6,939 nt of DNA from an uncultured Magnetococcales bacterium (GTDB lineage Bacteria > Pseudomonadota > Magnetococcia > Magnetococcales > Magnetaquicoccaceae). Position numbers and translations under genes: made by a program. This document shows, piece by piece, positions 5,976 through 6,939 of this stretch (its first letter is position 1; each line of letters opens with the position of its first letter). Below the pieces are notes generated by a model. It worked only from the letters and a program-made list of their open reading frames with translations. It did not search any database and was not told the DNA's origin. The stretch lies in assembly GCA_903913345.1 (NCBI GenBank), contig CAIWLA010000256.1, forward strand, positions 1 to 6,939, given 5' to 3'.

Positions 5976-6939
5976 GTGCGATTTTTGAACATCATGGGCC
6001 TGTTGCTGGTTGCTCTTTTCTTTTCTGCCTGTGCATCGTCCAGGCCGACCACCACCAAAATGGCCGAATTTCCTCATATGTACGACGATCGTCGGCCCCT
6101 TTCCATCCTGATGCTCCCCCCCATCAACCGGACCACGGCCTCCGATGCCAAAGAGTTGTATGCCACCACCCCCGCTCCCCTGATGACCAATCACGGTTAT
6201 TATTTTTTCCCGCCTTTGGTTGTCTTTGATTTGATGAAGCAGGACGGTATTTTCGACACCGAAACGTTGCAAGAGGTTCCTCCCCAAAAATTCAAGGAAA
6301 AATTTGGGGCCGATGCCATTCTGCTGGTGGAAATCACCGAATGGAATACCTCCTATATAGTCGTGGGCGGATCGGTCACTGTGGGCTTCAATATGACCCT
6401 GCGGTCCACCACCACGGGGGAAGAGTTGTGGAAAAGGCGGGCCATTGTCGTCACCGATACGGGCGGGGGCAACAACAATTCGGGCAGTGGCGCGGCGGGA
6501 CTGATCGCCAAGATGATCGTTGCGGCGGTCAAAACGGCGACAACCGATTATATGCCCATCGCCAGGGCAGCCAATGCACGGGCGGTGGCAAGCCTCCCTT
6601 ATGGCCGCTATCATCCCCTGTTTGACACGGACCGACAGGCCGTCCTGACCGCCGCACCGGGGAACAAACTTCTGGCCGCTGACTACGCCAACATCGAAGG
6701 CCGTGGCCTTGCGTGGCTCGCGGGGGAGCAATGGAAGCTCGACGCGTTCATGGCCGCCGACGCGGGGAAAGGCCCCGGCATTTACGAGAAGACGGCGGCC
6801 AGTATTTTGAACGTACCCGTGGAGTCGATCACAAAAGATGACCCCCGCCGTCAGATTTATGGCAAGACCCCCGAGCTTGCGTGCGGCTATGGCGGCGGGG
6901 TCGGCGCGTTCCAGATGATGGCGAAGACGTTTGGCATCA
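5976..6939 (+). CDS. DUF799 (GNA1162-type) lipoprotein running in frame into a DNA polymerase fragment (open at the right edge)
   Basis: The GTG at 5976 has AGGGGAG (5961-5967) 8 nt upstream and gives MRFLNIMGLLLVALFFSAC, a lipoprotein signal with Cys19 and Ala at +2. An in-frame ATG at 5994 is a weaker choice. Residues about 40-215 match DUF799/GNA1162 outer-membrane lipoproteins: SILMLPPINRT, NHGYYFFPPLVV, FGADAILLVEITEW, then a Gly/Asn/Ser-rich turn before a hydrophobic helix, and a final LPYGRYHPLF. DUF799 proteins normally end at about this point (roughly 215-220 residues). Instead of a stop, the frame continues from about residue 222 as AVLTAAPGNKLLAADYANIE and further phage-type family A DNA polymerase sequence to the window edge (residue 321). 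GC content is similar on both sides (about 62% in each roughly 250-nt stretch I counted), so composition does not mark the joint. A natural working fusion is implausible; a chimeric assembly or a recombination junction is more likely. Confidence 0.8.
   Translation, partial: MRFLNIMGLLLVALFFSACASSRPTTTKMAEFPHMYDDRRPLSILMLPPINRTTASDAKELYATTPAPLMTNHGYYFFPPLVVFDLMKQDGIFDTETLQEVPPQKFKEKFGADAILLVEITEWNTSYIVVGGSVTVGFNMTLRSTTTGEELWKRRAIVVTDTGGGNNNSGSGAAGLIAKMIVAAVKTATTDYMPIARAANARAVASLPYGRYHPLFDTDRQAVLTAAPGNKLLAADYANIEGRGLAWLAGEQWKLDAFMAADAGKGPGIYEKTAASILNVPVESITKDDPRRQIYGKTPELACGYGGGVGAFQMMAKTFGI
6639..6939 (+). other. Fragment of phage-type family A DNA polymerase (motifs A and B), N-terminal part absent
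   Basis: This stretch encodes the core of a family A (PolI-like) replicative polymerase of the type found in tailed phages. Motif A is AADYANIEGRGLAWLAGE, with the metal-binding Asp at residue 236 of the combined frame. Motif B is GKTPELACGYGGGVGAF, with the conserved Lys at 297 and the Tyr-Gly at 305-306. Between them, AFMAADAGKGPGIYEKTAA resembles the corresponding phage proteins. The 3'-5' exonuclease domain and everything before motif A are missing because the DUF799 gene occupies that position. Motif C lies beyond the window. There is no start codon, ribosome site or stop at the join. The identity of the segment is firm; how it came to be here is not. Confidence 0.85.

Noticed and set aside
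5721..6731. Long open frame on the minus strand opposite DUF4810 and DUF799 (336 codons)
   Set aside because: It spans two well-supported plus-strand genes and even the polymerase joint, with no domain or ribosome site of its own.

Overview
The window looks like chromosomal DNA of a Gram-negative bacterium, most likely a pseudomonadotan. The supporting evidence is an apolipoprotein N-acyltransferase gene (lnt) and four consecutive outer-membrane-type lipoprotein genes, with moderately GC-rich coding sequence throughout. A magnetotactic Magnetococcia-like or gammaproteobacterial source is possible, but I cannot settle the lineage from the sequence alone.

Left block (1-2107, + strand): the 3' part of ybeY (rRNA-maturation endoribonuclease), a complete lnt, and a 38-codon open frame for a single-span membrane peptide. 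The start codon of that frame overlaps the lnt stop (ATGA). The corC gene that often separates ybeY from lnt is absent.

Middle block (about 2108-4219): an accessory islet. It carries a minus-strand antitoxin/PIN-toxin pair (VapBC-like) with an inverted repeat just upstream of the antitoxin start. Next comes about 0.95 kb with no convincing intact gene, only broken open frames that suggest decay. The islet ends with a PrlF-family antitoxin gene that has its own good promoter. The YhaV toxin that normally follows prlF is missing. The antitoxin frame runs into the residues MNGWA, which resemble the conserved beginning of YhaV, so the partner seems to have been deleted.

Right block (4224-6939, + strand): a compact lipoprotein operon of a CsgG/HfaB-like protein, a small PEGA-like lipoprotein, a DUF4810 lipoprotein and a DUF799 (GNA1162-type) lipoprotein. 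All four have clear lipoboxes, and none has Asp at +2, so they are expected in the outer membrane after Lgt/LspA/Lnt processing. CsgG-DUF4810-DUF799 is a recurrent trio in proteobacteria; the PEGA-like gene is an extra member here. The first gene starts 4 nt after the prlF stop, so the operon may now be read from the prlF promoter.

The most surprising feature is at the right end. At about 6621-6645 the DUF799 frame passes, with no stop, into the palm/fingers part (motif A and motif B) of a phage-type family A DNA polymerase, and it stays open to the window edge. A lipoprotein fused to a polymerase lacking its N-terminal half makes little biological sense. Either the assembly is chimeric or a recombination event joined two unrelated genes.
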